From: Myxococcales bacterium | GTDB lineage: Bacteria > Myxococcota > Myxococcia > Myxococcales > Myxococcaceae | Direction: 5' to 3' | NCBI GenBank assembly: GCA_030681895.1 | Contig: JAUXRI010000163.1 | Location: forward strand, 1 to 58,277 | Length of the DNA: 58,277 nt | Shown here: positions 33,712-43,164 of the stretch, piece after piece | Position numbering within the stretch: position 1 is the first letter of the stretch | Layout of the letters: the number at the start of each line of letters is the position of its first letter | Made by a program: the position numbers and the translations under genes | Notes under the pieces: generated by a model | Seen by the model: the letters and a program-made list of their open reading frames with translations, nothing else | What the model was told of the DNA's origin: nothing | Databases searched by the model: none

Positions 33712-33784
33712 GGTGCGCAGACCGTAGGGCGAGGTCGCATCAGGGCAACTTTTCGGCGCTTCAGTCGATTTTCTGACTCGAAGT

Positions 33785-33826
33785 TCAGGAATGGGGTTGC
33801 CATTTCTGACCCGGCGTTTAGAAATG
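33785..33826. promoter_or_regulatory. Candidate TetR operator dyads
   Basis: TCAGGAATGG-GGTTG-CCATTTCTGA (33785-33809) is a 10-base inverted repeat with one mismatch. The right arm also pairs with a downstream arm: CATTTCT at 33801-33807 and AGAAATG at 33820-33826. A further TTTCTGA half-site lies at about 33770-33776. The region is AT-richer than its surroundings and lies 26-67 bases upstream of the tetR-like start, so it is probably the autoregulatory operator for the efflux operon. It could also affect the divergent VWA gene. Confidence 0.5.
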
Positions 33827-33851
33827 CGCTCCTTCTTCGGAGCTGATCAGC

Positions 33852-34595
33852 ATGGCTCGCCCCGCCGACCCCAACGCAAAGAGTGCCCTCGTCACCGCTG
33901 CGCGTGCGCAGTTCCGCGAGCATGGGCTCCAGCGCGCGCGCATCGAAGACATCACCGCCGCGTGCGGGCTCTCGAAGGGCGCCTTCTACCTGCACTACCC
34001 CTCGAAAGAGGCACTGTTCCTCGAGCTGGTGACCGAGTTCGAGCGCCGCATGGACGAGATGTTCGAGCGCCGCACCCGTGAAGAAGACGCGTTCTTCGCC
34101 AGAGGCGGGCCCTTCCGCAGCACCGAGTTCGTCGAAGGCTCCGCGCGGCTCCCCGCGCTGGTCGAGATGCAGACCCGGCAGGACATCGAGGCCCTCGAGT
34201 TGATGTGGGAGCGGCGCGACGTCATTCACGTGCTGATCAACGGCAGTCAGGGCACCGACTTCGACGGCGTCATCTGGCACGCCATCGACCGGGAACAACA
34301 GCGCGTGGTGGTGGCCGCCGACCGCCTGAAGAAGTTCGGCGTCATCCGCAAAGACCTGTCGAGTGAAGTCATCGCGATGGTGCTGATGGGCGCGTGGGTG
34401 CTGACGATGCGGCAGATGGTGGCGCGCACCGAAAAGCCCGACTTCGCCGCCATCACCGCCGAGCTCAACGTGCTGGTGGGTGAAGGCCTGACGCCGCGCC
34501 CTGCCCTGCCAACGAAGTCCCGAAAGTCTCCCCCGTCGCGCAAGGCCGTCGCCCGACGCAGCCCCCGCCGTGTCTCTCTGAGGAACGCTCCATGA
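33852..34595 (+). CDS. TetR-family regulator
   Basis: A 247-residue repressor. The N-terminal helix-turn-helix (about 10-55) reads ARAQFREHGLQRARIEDI followed by CGLSKGAFYLHYPSKEALF, as expected. The C-terminal ligand domain is helical. A C-terminal extension of about 35 residues is Arg/Lys/Pro-rich (SRKSPPSRKAVARRSPRR) and unusual. It is the first gene of the operon with adaptor, pump and channel, its stop overlapping the adaptor start in ATGA, so it almost surely controls them in response to a pump substrate. Confidence 0.93.
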   Translation: MARPADPNAKSALVTAARAQFREHGLQRARIEDITAACGLSKGAFYLHYPSKEALFLELVTEFERRMDEMFERRTREEDAFFARGGPFRSTEFVEGSARLPALVEMQTRQDIEALELMWERRDVIHVLINGSQGTDFDGVIWHAIDREQQRVVVAADRLKKFGVIRKDLSSEVIAMVLMGAWVLTMRQMVARTEKPDFAAITAELNVLVGEGLTPRPALPTKSRKSPPSRKAVARRSPRRVSLRNAP

Positions 34596-35635
34596 CCCGC
34601 GTGATGATGACGTCGTTGCTCACTGTGTTGCTGGCTGCCCCGGCGCTCGCCGCTGACCCGCCGGCCGCGAAGCTGCGCCTGGTGAAGGCCCGCGAGGTGA
34701 AGTCGTCGTCGAAAGAGACGGTGACGGGTCAGTTGTTCCCCTCGCGCATGCTGCCGCTCGGCTTCGAGGTCGGTGGCCGGCTCGCCGTCTCGAAGGTGCA
34801 GAAGGGCGACTTCGTGAAGACGGGTCAGCTCCTGGGCTCGCTCGACGCGGAGATCTCCGACGCGCAGGTGCAGCAGGCCGAGGCCGGCGTCGCGCAGGCC
34901 GAAGCGGTCGCAGGCCTCGCGCTCGACGTCGCCAGCCGCAACGAGAAGCTCAAGGCCGAAGGCAGCGTGTCGGACGTGCAGAACCGTCAGGCCGACGTGA
35001 GCGCCAAGCAGGCGCAGGCGGGGCTCGCGCTGGCGAAGGCTCAGCTGGCGCAGGCGCGCGCGGGCCGGCGGCGTCACGACTTGAAGGCGCTCTTCAACGG
35101 CACCGTCATCGATGCGCCCGACACGGTGGGCGGCATGGTCGGCCCCGGCAACCCCGTCTACATCATCATGCAGCTCGACCCGCTGGTGGCGAAGCTGACG
35201 ATTCCCGAGAACCTGCGCCCGTCCATCAAGCCCGGCCTCAAAGTGCGCGCCGAGGCCGTCGGTGGCTCAGCGACGACCGACGACGCGGTGGTGAAAGTCG
35301 TCATCCCCTCGGCGGACGCGCAGACCCGCCGTGTTCCGGTCGAGGTCACGGTGCCGAACCCGAAGGGAGAGTTCGTCGCCAACACCCTCGCGCGTGTGGT
35401 GTTGCCCATCGGCGAGGCCCGCAACGCGTACGTCATTCCCTCCACCGCGCTCAGCACGACGGGTGGAGACCACGTCTACGCCGTCAGCGCGGACGGCACG
35501 CTCAAGAAGCAGTTCGTCACCATCGTCGAGCGCCGTAACGCCGAGTTCGTCATCTCGGCGAGCGAGCCCATCGACCAGGTCGTCGACTACCCGACCTCCG
35601 CGCTCGTCGAGGGCACGAAGGTCACGCAGCGCTGA
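34592..35635 (+). CDS. RND efflux periplasmic adaptor
   Basis: A 347-residue membrane-fusion protein with a signal peptide (to about residue 21, PALAAD). It has a lipoyl half-motif (GFEVGGRLAVSKVQKGDFV), a coiled-coil hairpin (about 80-150, QVQQAEAGVAQAEAVAGLAL and onward), the second lipoyl half (FNGTVIDAP) and beta-barrel and membrane-proximal domains. It links the inner-membrane pump to the outer-membrane channel. The start overlaps the regulator stop. The hairpin is of moderate length, as in Gram-negative RND adaptors. Confidence 0.92.
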   Translation: MTRVMMTSLLTVLLAAPALAADPPAAKLRLVKAREVKSSSKETVTGQLFPSRMLPLGFEVGGRLAVSKVQKGDFVKTGQLLGSLDAEISDAQVQQAEAGVAQAEAVAGLALDVASRNEKLKAEGSVSDVQNRQADVSAKQAQAGLALAKAQLAQARAGRRRHDLKALFNGTVIDAPDTVGGMVGPGNPVYIIMQLDPLVAKLTIPENLRPSIKPGLKVRAEAVGGSATTDDAVVKVVIPSADAQTRRVPVEVTVPNPKGEFVANTLARVVLPIGEARNAYVIPSTALSTTGGDHVYAVSADGTLKKQFVTIVERRNAEFVISASEPIDQVVDYPTSALVEGTKVTQR

Positions 35636-35659
35636 GCCGCGAAAAGGAAAACCCCCGCC

Positions 35660-38600
35660 ATGACGCTCTCAGACGTTTCGATCAAACGCCCGGTCTTCAC
35701 CACGATGATGTCGGTCGGGCTCATCGTGCTCGGCGCCCTGGGCCTGAGCCGGCTCGGCACCGACCTCTTCCCCGACGTCTCGTTCCCGTTCGTCGCGGTC
35801 ACCACCGTGTATCGCGGCGCGGGCCCGACGGAGATCGAGCAGCAGGTCAGCAAGCCCCTCGAAGACGCCATCGCCGGCATCGCGGGCGTCGAGTCGATTC
35901 AGTCGATCAGCCGCGAGAACCTCTCGCTGGTCTTCGTGATGTTCAAGCTGTCGACGCCCCTCGACCGCGCGGTGCAAGAGGTCCGCGACAAGGCCTCGGC
36001 CGTGCAGAACATGCTCCCGAAGGACGCCGACCTGCCGAAGGTCGCGCGCATCGACTTCGGCGCCGCGCCGATTCTCACCTACGCCGTGTCGGCCGACCTG
36101 AGGTCGTCGCAGCTGCGTCAGCTGCTCAAAGACAAGCTCGAGCCCGCCCTCGCGCAGGTGGACGGCGTCGCGCAGGTGAAGATCATCGGCGGTGACGTGC
36201 GTGAGATTCGCGTCGACATCGAGCTCGACAAGGCGAAGGCGGCCGGCATCGCGCCAGCGCAGATCGCCGAGCGGCTGAGCATGGAGAACCTCGACGTGCC
36301 CGCAGGCCGCCTCGACCTCGGGCCCACCGAGCTCAACGTTCGTTCGCTCGGGCAGTTCAAGAACATCGACGAGGTGGGCGCGCTGCCCATCGTGAAGAAC
36401 CAGAACGGTACCCAGGTGCGCCTCGACGAGGTCGCGACGGTGTCGGACGGCGTCGGCGACCGGCGCTCCATCGCGCGGCTCAACGGCAAAGAGGCCGTCG
36501 TCGTCGAGATCATCAAGCAGCCGGGCTCGAACACCATCGAGGTCTCGAAAGACGTCAAGAAGCGCATGCTCGAGATGGAGCCCATCATCGGGCAGGGCTT
36601 CAAGCCGTCGGTCATCATCGACAACTCCACGGTCATCGAAGAGAACACCAAAGAGGTGTGGATCGCCCTGCTCTTCGGCGGGCTGATGGCCATTCTCATC
36701 ATCCTCATCTTCCTGCTCGACGTTCGCGGCACCACCATCAGCGCGCTGGCGCTCCCGACATCGGTGATGGGCACGTTCTTCGTGATGTACGTGCTCGGGT
36801 ACACGCTCAACCAGATGACGCTCATCTCGCTGTCGTTGGCGATCGGCCTGCTCATCGACGACGCCGTCGTGGTGCGCGAGTCCATCACCCACCGGCTCGA
36901 GCAGGGCGAGACCCCGATGGACGCCGCGGCCAACGGCACCCGAGACGTCTACCTGGCCGTGCTCGCCACCACGTTGTCGCTCGTCGCCGTCTTCGTGCCG
37001 GTCGCGTTCATGCCGGGCATCGTCGGCCAGTTCTTCAAGCAGTTCGGCGTCACGATGTCGGTGGCGGTCGTCATCTCGCTCTTCATCAGCTTCACGCTCG
37101 ACCCGATGTTGTCGGCGCGGTTCTCGAAGCAGCGGCTCACGGGCGGCAGTCACCGCGAGAACCCCGTCGCGCGTCTCTTGCGTCGCTCGTTCGAGGGCAT
37201 GGAGTCGCTCTACGCGAAGGCGCTCGGCTGGAGCATGCGCCACCGGTGGATCACCGCGGGCCTCATCGTCGTGGTCATCGCCGGTTCGATGGCGGCCACG
37301 GTCGCTGGCGGGCTCGGCGTCGACTTCGTCACGCCCGAAGACCGCAGCCAGTTCATGGTCGACCTCAAGCTCGCCGAGGGCACCAGCCTGGTCCAGACCG
37401 CCGAGCGCTCGAAGCAGGCCGAGGCCGTCATCGCGAGCTACAGCGACGTCATCGACATGTACACGGTCGTCGGCACCTCGTCGGACGGCGCGGGCAGCGA
37501 CGCCAACCGCGCGCGCGTGCGCGTCATCGTCAAGCCGAGGGCCGAGCGCGCGCTCACCTTGAAGGCCATTCAGGAGGACGTGCGCGGCAAGCTCGTCGCG
37601 GCGCTCCCGCCGGGCACCGACATCGGTCTGCTCGACCCGCCCACCATCGAGGGCCTGGGCGACTTCTTCCCCATCATGCTGTCGGTGATGGGCAACGACT
37701 ACGCGCAGATCAACGCCGAGGCGAACCGCATCGCCGACATCTTGAAGGAGCTCAAGGGCGCCAACGGCAAGCCGCTCGCGAACGACGTGCGCGTCGCGTC
37801 GAACCCTCCGCGCGCCGAGCTGGCCGTGAGCATCGACCGCAGCCGCGCCAACGACACGGGCCTCACCAGCGCGATGCTGGGCATGCAGATGCGTCTGGCC
37901 ATGAACGGGCAGCTCGCCGGCAAGCTGCGCCAGGACGGCGTCGAGACCGACATCATGGTGCGCCTGTCGGAGAAGGACCGCGCGACGCCCGAGGCCCTCA
38001 GGACGATGGACATCTTCACGCCCGCGGGGCTGCGCCCCATCAGCGACGTCGCCACGGTCGAGATGCGTGACACGCCGAGCGCCATCGAGCGCTTCAACCG
38101 CGAGCGCCGGGTGATGGTGCAGGCCGCGTCGGTCGGTGAAGGTGGCGCGCTCGGAGACCTCGCCAGCGCGCTGAAAGCCCGCCTCGCGAAGGAGCCGCCG
38201 CCGCCGGGCGTCACGCTCTACTACGACGGGCAGATCAAGAGCCTCGACGAGCAGAACGATGCCTTCGGCCTCGTGTTCCTGCTGGCCGGCATCTTCGTCT
38301 ACATGGTGCTCGCGTCGCAGTTCGAGTCGTTCAAGCACCCGTTCACGATTCTCGCGTCGGTGCCGCTGGCCTTCATCGGCGCCTTCCTCGCGCTGATGCT
38401 CACCGGCTTCAGCGTCAACATGGGCGCCTTCATCGGCATCGTGCTGCTGATGGGGCTGGTGACGAAGAACGCGATTCTGCTCGTCGACCAGGCGCTGCAG
38501 AACCTCCGCGCAGGAGACGACCTCGACACCGCGCTCATCAAGGCCGGGCCGCGTCGCCTGCGCCCGATTCTGATGACGTCGGCCGCCATGGCCATCGGCA

Positions 38601-38878
38601 TGGTGCCCACCGCCATCGGCCGCGGGCAGGGCTTCGAGTTCCGCGCGCCGATGGCCATCGGCGTCATCGGCGGGGTCATCACCTCGACGTTCCTGACGCT
38701 CTTCGTGGTGCCGCTGGTGTTCGCGGTGTTCGAGAAGCTCACGCCGCCGCGGTTCCGCATCAAGAAGACGGAAGACGCGCAGCCATCTGGCGACCACACC
38801 CACGTCGTGCCGGTGCCCGGCATGGCGGCCAAACACGACGACGTCACCCCGCACGGCGCTGCCGCGCGGCCGGTCTGA
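35660..38878 (+). CDS. RND-family multidrug efflux permease
   Basis: A 1072-residue inner-membrane pump of the AcrB/HAE1 type, full length. The first helix region is [19 protein letters not shown]. The paired proton-relay aspartates are in [10 protein letters not shown] of helix 4, and the relay Lys is in [15 protein letters not shown] of helix 10. Two large periplasmic loops lie between helices 1-2 and 7-8. The C-terminal 40 residues are His/Pro-containing and hydrophilic ([19 protein letters not shown]). Substrate unknown; the HAE1 type usually exports hydrophobic drugs. A ribosome binding site AAGGAAAA precedes the ATG. Confidence 0.95.
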   Translation: MTLSDVSIKRPVFTTMMSVGLIVLGALGLSRLGTDLFPDVSFPFVAVTTVYRGAGPTEIEQQVSKPLEDAIAGIAGVESIQSISRENLSLVFVMFKLSTPLDRAVQEVRDKASAVQNMLPKDADLPKVARIDFGAAPILTYAVSADLRSSQLRQLLKDKLEPALAQVDGVAQVKIIGGDVREIRVDIELDKAKAAGIAPAQIAERLSMENLDVPAGRLDLGPTELNVRSLGQFKNIDEVGALPIVKNQNGTQVRLDEVATVSDGVGDRRSIARLNGKEAVVVEIIKQPGSNTIEVSKDVKKRMLEMEPIIGQGFKPSVIIDNSTVIEENTKEVWIALLFGGLMAILIILIFLLDVRGTTISALALPTSVMGTFFVMYVLGYTLNQMTLISLSLAIGLLIDDAVVVRESITHRLEQGETPMDAAANGTRDVYLAVLATTLSLVAVFVPVAFMPGIVGQFFKQFGVTMSVAVVISLFISFTLDPMLSARFSKQRLTGGSHRENPVARLLRRSFEGMESLYAKALGWSMRHRWITAGLIVVVIAGSMAATVAGGLGVDFVTPEDRSQFMVDLKLAEGTSLVQTAERSKQAEAVIASYSDVIDMYTVVGTSSDGAGSDANRARVRVIVKPRAERALTLKAIQEDVRGKLVAALPPGTDIGLLDPPTIEGLGDFFPIMLSVMGNDYAQINAEANRIADILKELKGANGKPLANDVRVASNPPRAELAVSIDRSRANDTGLTSAMLGMQMRLAMNGQLAGKLRQDGVETDIMVRLSEKDRATPEALRTMDIFTPAGLRPISDVATVEMRDTPSAIERFNRERRVMVQAASVGEGGALGDLASALKARLAKEPPPPGVTLYYDGQIKSLDEQNDAFGLVFLLAGIFVYMVLASQFESFKHPFTILASVPLAFIGAFLALMLTGFSVNMGAFIGIVLLMGLVTKNAILLVDQALQNLRAGDDLDTALIKAGPRRLRPILMTSAAMAIGMVPTAIGRGQGFEFRAPMAIGVIGGVITSTFLTLFVVPLVFAVFEKLTPPRFRIKKTEDAQPSGDHTHVVPVPGMAAKHDDVTPHGAAARPV

Positions 38879-38896
38879 CCAGCAGCAGGAGACACC

Positions 38897-40390
38897 ATGC
38901 GTTCCCTCTTCCTCGCGGCCCTCACCGTCGCAGCCACCGGCCTCGCGCAGTCGCCGCCGGCGTTGACGCCACCGTCCTCCACGTCGCCCGGCGTTCAGCG
39001 CGCGCTCGACACCGAGCAGGCCTTCGTCGCCGGCCGCCGCCAGGTGACGATGAAAGAAGCGCTCACGCTCGCCGAGCAGAAGAACCCCGACCTGCAGGCC
39101 GCGCGCACCAGCATCGCGCTCGCGGCGGCGAACACGCGCAAGGCGATGGCCGTCGCGCTGCCTGAGCTGTCGTTGGGCGCGTCGTATGTGCACACCAGCG
39201 TGGCGCAGGAGTTCAAGGCGAAGGACTCGGCGAAGGCGCAAGCCGAGGGCACCATCGGGTTGGTCAACTACCTGAGCCAGACCTTCACCGGCATGCCGGC
39301 GACCGAGGCCCAACTGGCTCCGCTGCGCGCGCAGCAGAACGAGGCGCTGGCGAAGGTCGAAGACATCGCCATCGTCGCACGGAACTCGGTCTACGGCTCG
39401 GTGCTCCTGTCGCAGGTGTTGTTCTCGCCCAACTTCTTCCTGCTGCCCGCGGCATGGGAAGGCAACGACGCCGCGAAGCTGGGCACGCTCGAGGCGCGCG
39501 AGCAGATTCTGCTGGCGGTGGCGCGCGTCTACCTGGGCCTCGAAGGCATCGGGCAGATCGAGCAGGCGGCGCGTGAGGCCGAGCAGGTGGCGCTCAAGCG
39601 CGAGAAAGACGCGAAGGCCCAGGCGAGCGCGGGCACCTCGACCGAGATTGCCGTGCTGAGAGCGCAGAGTGAGACGGCCCAGGCGCGCTCGTTGCTGGTG
39701 CAGCTCTCGGGGCAGCGGGTCGCGTTGATGGCGCTGCTCGAGGCGCTCGTCGGTGAGCCGGTGCGCCCGATGGAGAAAGAACCGACGCACTTCGACGTGA
39801 CGGCCGGCAAAGACGAAGACGCGCCGTGGGAGCGCTCGTACGGGCTCAAGGCGCAGGCAGTCGGTCTCAAGATTCAGGAGCGCATCTCGAGCGTCGACAA
39901 GCTCACCTGGCTCCCCACCGTCGTGGCGCAGGCCAAGGGCAGCTACAACTCGAACAAGGGCTTCGCGGGCACCAACTTCATCTTCGACGGCATCGTCGCC
40001 GCGCAGTGGACGCTCTACGACCGCGGCGCGCGGTACGCGACCATGCGGGAGAACGAAGCGAAGGTGGTTCAGGAGCGCGCGCAGTTCGAAGCAGCGAGCG
40101 CGAAGGCGAAGGCCAACTGGATCGGCGCGAAGACGAACCTCGACGCCGCGGCGGTCGCGCTCGAGCAGGCCGAAGCACAGGCGGCGCTGGCGACGCGGGC
40201 GCAGAAGCAGGTCGGCGCGGCGTACGAGGCTGGCCTCACCACGTCCCTCGAGGTCAGCGACGTCGACAACAAACGATTCCTCGCGGCGTCGTCGGCGGCG
40301 CAGTCGCGCGCGCAGCTCGAGATTCGCAAGGTCGAGCTCGCCGCGGCGGAAGGGCGCCTCGCGACGCTGCTGGGCCTCCCAGAGAACTGA
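38897..40390 (+). CDS. TolC-family outer-membrane channel
   Basis: A 497-residue outer-membrane efflux protein. Signal peptide ends near residue 19 (TGLAQS). Two repeats of long coiled helices (about 50-250 and 290-490) with beta strands between follow the TolC plan, opening MKEALTLAEQKNPDLQAART and later AYEAGLTTSLEVSDVDN. It completes the tripartite efflux operon with the adaptor and RND pump and begins 18 bases after the pump, behind GGAG. Confidence 0.9.
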   Translation: MRSLFLAALTVAATGLAQSPPALTPPSSTSPGVQRALDTEQAFVAGRRQVTMKEALTLAEQKNPDLQAARTSIALAAANTRKAMAVALPELSLGASYVHTSVAQEFKAKDSAKAQAEGTIGLVNYLSQTFTGMPATEAQLAPLRAQQNEALAKVEDIAIVARNSVYGSVLLSQVLFSPNFFLLPAAWEGNDAAKLGTLEAREQILLAVARVYLGLEGIGQIEQAAREAEQVALKREKDAKAQASAGTSTEIAVLRAQSETAQARSLLVQLSGQRVALMALLEALVGEPVRPMEKEPTHFDVTAGKDEDAPWERSYGLKAQAVGLKIQERISSVDKLTWLPTVVAQAKGSYNSNKGFAGTNFIFDGIVAAQWTLYDRGARYATMRENEAKVVQERAQFEAASAKAKANWIGAKTNLDAAAVALEQAEAQAALATRAQKQVGAAYEAGLTTSLEVSDVDNKRFLAASSAAQSRAQLEIRKVELAAAEGRLATLLGLPEN

Positions 40391-40563
40391 CGTCACGGAA
40401 ACACGCAGGGGTGGCCGATGGGCGCCTTCAATGGCGTCTGACTCGCGAGCGCCGCGCAACGACGCTGAGCGACTCACGCCCCTCCGCGGCGGCGCCTGAC
40501 ACGATGAGCCACGGGCCCGAGGAACGCGGCACGGGCGCGCCTCGCTTCGGCTATCACCGGCGC

Positions 40564-41094
40564 GTGAGAAATCTCCTCGCGTTGGTGTTGGCCCTCGTCG
40601 CTCCCCTCGCGGCCGCAGACCACGTCGTCTCGGTCGGTGGCTTCGGAAACACAACGGTCGCCTCGTTCGGCTCGAGCCCGGGCCAGTCGGGCCCGACCGT
40701 GGGCTGGCTGTACACGCGCGGCGTGCTCGGCGTCGGCGCAGGCCTTCGCGCGGCGGCGCCCTCGGTCGTCGCGCCCGTGCCGCTCGAGGCGTACGTCCGC
40801 GGCGTCATCACCATCGCCATCGGCCCGTGGGAGCCGCTCCTCGGCCCCGAGTTGGGAATCAGCGGACTCTCGGGGCTCGCGCGTCCGCTCCCGATGCGCC
40901 CGACCGACTTCACGTCTGCAGAAAACTCGCTCACCGGTCTCGTCTACGTGGCGTTCCACACCGAGGCCGCGCGCTTTCGTTTTGGCCGAGTGGTGCTCAG
41001 CCTGCTCGGCGTCGACGTCGGCACGTCACTCACTGCCGCGGGCACGGTGCTCCGCCTCTCACTCGACTACGCCACGGTGGGGGTGCGCTGGTGA
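40564..41094 (+). CDS. Secreted or outer-membrane protein, unrecognised
   Basis: A 176-residue protein with a signal peptide (VRNLLALVLALVAPLAAAD) from a GTG at 40564. The rest is glycine-rich with alternating hydrophobic strands (GWLYTRGVLGVGAGLRA, FGRVVLSLLGVDVGTSL), consistent with a small beta-barrel. An in-frame ATG at 40504 would add a 20-residue leader without helping the signal peptide. Its stop overlaps the next start in a GTGA, so the genes are coupled. The 173 bases upstream show no clear feature. Confidence 0.6.
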   Translation: MRNLLALVLALVAPLAAADHVVSVGGFGNTTVASFGSSPGQSGPTVGWLYTRGVLGVGAGLRAAAPSVVAPVPLEAYVRGVITIAIGPWEPLLGPELGISGLSGLARPLPMRPTDFTSAENSLTGLVYVAFHTEAARFRFGRVVLSLLGVDVGTSLTAAGTVLRLSLDYATVGVRW

Positions 41095-42062
41095 GCCGCT
41101 TCTTCCTGCTGCTCCTGCTCGCGTCGGGGTGTTCGCCCGGCATGGTCGACGGCGCCACCGCCGAGAAGGCGCGCGCCATCGGCAACGAGGTGGTCGGCGC
41201 CCGCGTCTTCACCGATGTCGTCTCGCTCGCGACGCTGCACTCGACCGACACCCGCATCGACTGCGCTGGACTGAACACGCGCCTCGACACGTGGTGCAAC
41301 CTCACCAACGCGACCGCGCGCCGCTTCGTCGAGGAGCGCTTTCGTTCCCTCGGCCTCACCCCTGAGTTCGACGACGCCGAGCTGCACCCTGCGACGAGCA
41401 ACGTGGTGGTGGAGCTCCGCGGCACCACGAAGCCCGACGAGGTGGTGCTGCTCGGCGCGCACTTCGACGCCTTCTTCATGGGCGCCGACGACAACTCGAG
41501 CGGCGTGGCGGTGATGCTCGAGGTGGCGCGCCTGCTCGCCACGCGACCGCTCGCTCGAACGGTGCGCTTCGTCGGCTTCGACCACGAAGAGATTGGGCTC
41601 GTCGGCAGCACCCGGCACGTGCAGTCGATGAAGCGGCCGGCGACGTCGCTGGTGCTCGACTGCGTCGGCTACTCGGACTCCACGCCCGGCTCGCAGGGCA
41701 GCCTGCCGGGCTTTCCGGTTCCCGCGGCGGGCGACTTCCTCGCGGCCATCGCCAACGACGTGTCTCGGAGCAGGGTCGAAGAGGTGCTCCAGGTCGTGAA
41801 GGGACAGCAGACGCCGTCGGTGCTGGCCATCGTCGCGCCGGGCCGTGGCGCGGGCCCGCTCTCGGGAAACCTGATGCGCAGCGACCACGCGCCGTTCTGG
41901 GTCGCGGGCGAGAGCGCCGTCTTCTTCACCGACACCGCCAACTTCCGAAACCCGAACTACCACACGCCCAAAGACACGCCCGACACGGTCAACCAGGAGT
42001 TCCTCGCCGGCGTCGCGCGAGCCACCGCGATGAGCATCGTCGCCTGGGGAGACGCGCCATGA
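41091..42062 (+). CDS. M28-family metallopeptidase lipoprotein
   Basis: A 323-residue lipoprotein (GTG start at 41091; lipobox LASGC with Cys at about 14). It has the aminopeptidase/glutamate-carboxypeptidase-type zinc ligands: H124 in GAHFDAF, the bridging Asp in GADDNSSGVA (about 133), catalytic and zinc Glu in DHEEIGLVGS (166-167), Asp in LDCVGYSD and a late His in SDHAPFW. Overlapping starts and stops on both sides place it in a three-gene unit with the two barrel-like proteins. It probably trims peptides in the periplasm or outside. Confidence 0.88.
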   Translation: MSRFFLLLLLASGCSPGMVDGATAEKARAIGNEVVGARVFTDVVSLATLHSTDTRIDCAGLNTRLDTWCNLTNATARRFVEERFRSLGLTPEFDDAELHPATSNVVVELRGTTKPDEVVLLGAHFDAFFMGADDNSSGVAVMLEVARLLATRPLARTVRFVGFDHEEIGLVGSTRHVQSMKRPATSLVLDCVGYSDSTPGSQGSLPGFPVPAAGDFLAAIANDVSRSRVEEVLQVVKGQQTPSVLAIVAPGRGAGPLSGNLMRSDHAPFWVAGESAVFFTDTANFRNPNYHTPKDTPDTVNQEFLAGVARATAMSIVAWGDAP

Positions 42063-42700
42063 CGACGCCATCGCGCCTTCATCCTCGCCCAGCACCTCGA
42101 CGCCCGTTCGCGGCTCCGCCCGCACGAGGAGCTCGTCGCCCAGCGGCTCGACGTGCGTTCGTGGCTCGGTCTGCACGAGCAGCGCTCACGCTCGTGCTGT
42201 GCAGCGTGCTCCTCGCGACGCCCGCGCTCGCCGACGAGTCGTTCCTCTCTCGGGTGACGGCCGGTCTCGAGACGGTCGGCGCCATCTCACTCACGTCAGC
42301 GCGCACGCAAGGTGGCATCGGCGGCGGCGTGCAGGCCGCGTTCGCCCTCGATTCGCACTGGCAGCTCCACGCGCGGGCCGCGTGGTTGTGGGGCCTGGGC
42401 TCGCACACGCTCCTGCGGGTCGGCGCAGGCTGGCAACGACACGGCACGTGGCGTCCCCTATTCCACGCTGGCCTCGCGCTCGGTCTCGGCGGCTCGCTCG
42501 ACTTCAGCGTGGGCGACCGGCCACCGACGCGGGCGCCGACGCTCGGAGTCGTCGTCGGTGCGGCGCTCCTCCGCTTTCAGGTCGAGTCCGTCATCGTCTC
42601 GGCGCTCGAGCTCGAGGCCGGCCTGTCGACGGAGTTCGTCTCGTTCGGACCACGTGCGGGCGTGACGGTGCTTTCGCTGAGCGTTCCGCTCGGCCCCTGA
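42059..42700 (+). CDS. Secreted or outer-membrane protein, unrecognised
   Basis: A 213-residue protein starting with an ATGA overlap. The first 40 residues are Arg/Pro/Ala-rich, then comes a hydrophobic signal-like stretch (ALTLVLCSVLLATPALAD). The mature part is rich in Gly and hydrophobic residues in alternation (VGAISLTSARTQGGIGGGVQ, LGVVVGAALLRFQVES), consistent with a barrel like that of the gene two positions upstream. A later start would give a normal signal peptide, but no good internal start codon is seen. Family not recognised. Confidence 0.6.
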   Translation: MTTPSRLHPRPAPRRPFAAPPARGARRPAARRAFVARSARAALTLVLCSVLLATPALADESFLSRVTAGLETVGAISLTSARTQGGIGGGVQAAFALDSHWQLHARAAWLWGLGSHTLLRVGAGWQRHGTWRPLFHAGLALGLGGSLDFSVGDRPPTRAPTLGVVVGAALLRFQVESVIVSALELEAGLSTEFVSFGPRAGVTVLSLSVPLGP

Positions 42701-42703
42701 CGT

Positions 42704-43051
42704 TCACGACGGACTCGTCCGAAGCCACGCCCAGAGCGCGAGCAGGCCGCCAGCGACGAAGAGCGGGCCGAAGACGTGCTTGTTGTACCGGGCGAGCCAC
42801 AGCGGCAGGTAGATGTCGAAGTTGGCTTGCCGCTCGTCGGTGTACCGCGCGGCGACGTCGGTGAGCGGGCAGCGCATGCGGTTCACCGCGAGCACCGCCA
42901 CTTCGAACAACACCACGCCCGCGAGAGTCGCCGCGAGCTGAAACCGGCCGAAGAGCGCCGCTACCGGCAGCCCGACGATGCACACGACGAAGAACGCCCA
43001 CGCGACGGTGTGCACGACCTTCACCGCGATGAGCGCGCGGGAGCGAACCAT
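42704..43051 (-). CDS. Small membrane protein, unrecognised
   Basis: A 115-residue inner-membrane protein from the ATG at 43051 (MVRSRALIAVKVVHTV). Three hydrophobic segments (about 10-30, 34-54, 88-107) bracket a conserved-looking loop, NRMRCPLTDVAARYTDERQA followed by NFDIYLP. The CPLT motif after a helix is shared by several small membrane-protein families, but I cannot assign one. A longer reading from 43087 adds a very Arg-rich leader. It ends three bases before the convergent barrel-like gene. Confidence 0.6.
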   Translation of the reverse strand: MVRSRALIAVKVVHTVAWAFFVVCIVGLPVAALFGRFQLAATLAGVVLFEVAVLAVNRMRCPLTDVAARYTDERQANFDIYLPLWLARYNKHVFGPLFVAGGLLALWAWLRTSPS

Positions 43052-43164
43052 GCGCCGTGGCCTACGCCGTCTCGAGGCCACGCGCACCCTGACGCGCGCC
43101 GCGAGAGTCCGCTAAGGTCGACCTTCTTTCGGAGCCGGCGCGGCCGCGTCGTCGGAAGTCGTTC

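Noticed and set aside
35669..40654. Minus-strand open frame of 1661 codons across the RND-pump/TolC region
   Set aside because: It is antisense of the pump and channel genes; the translation is Arg/His/Glu/Asp-rich with no domains, typical of a shadow frame in GC-rich DNA.
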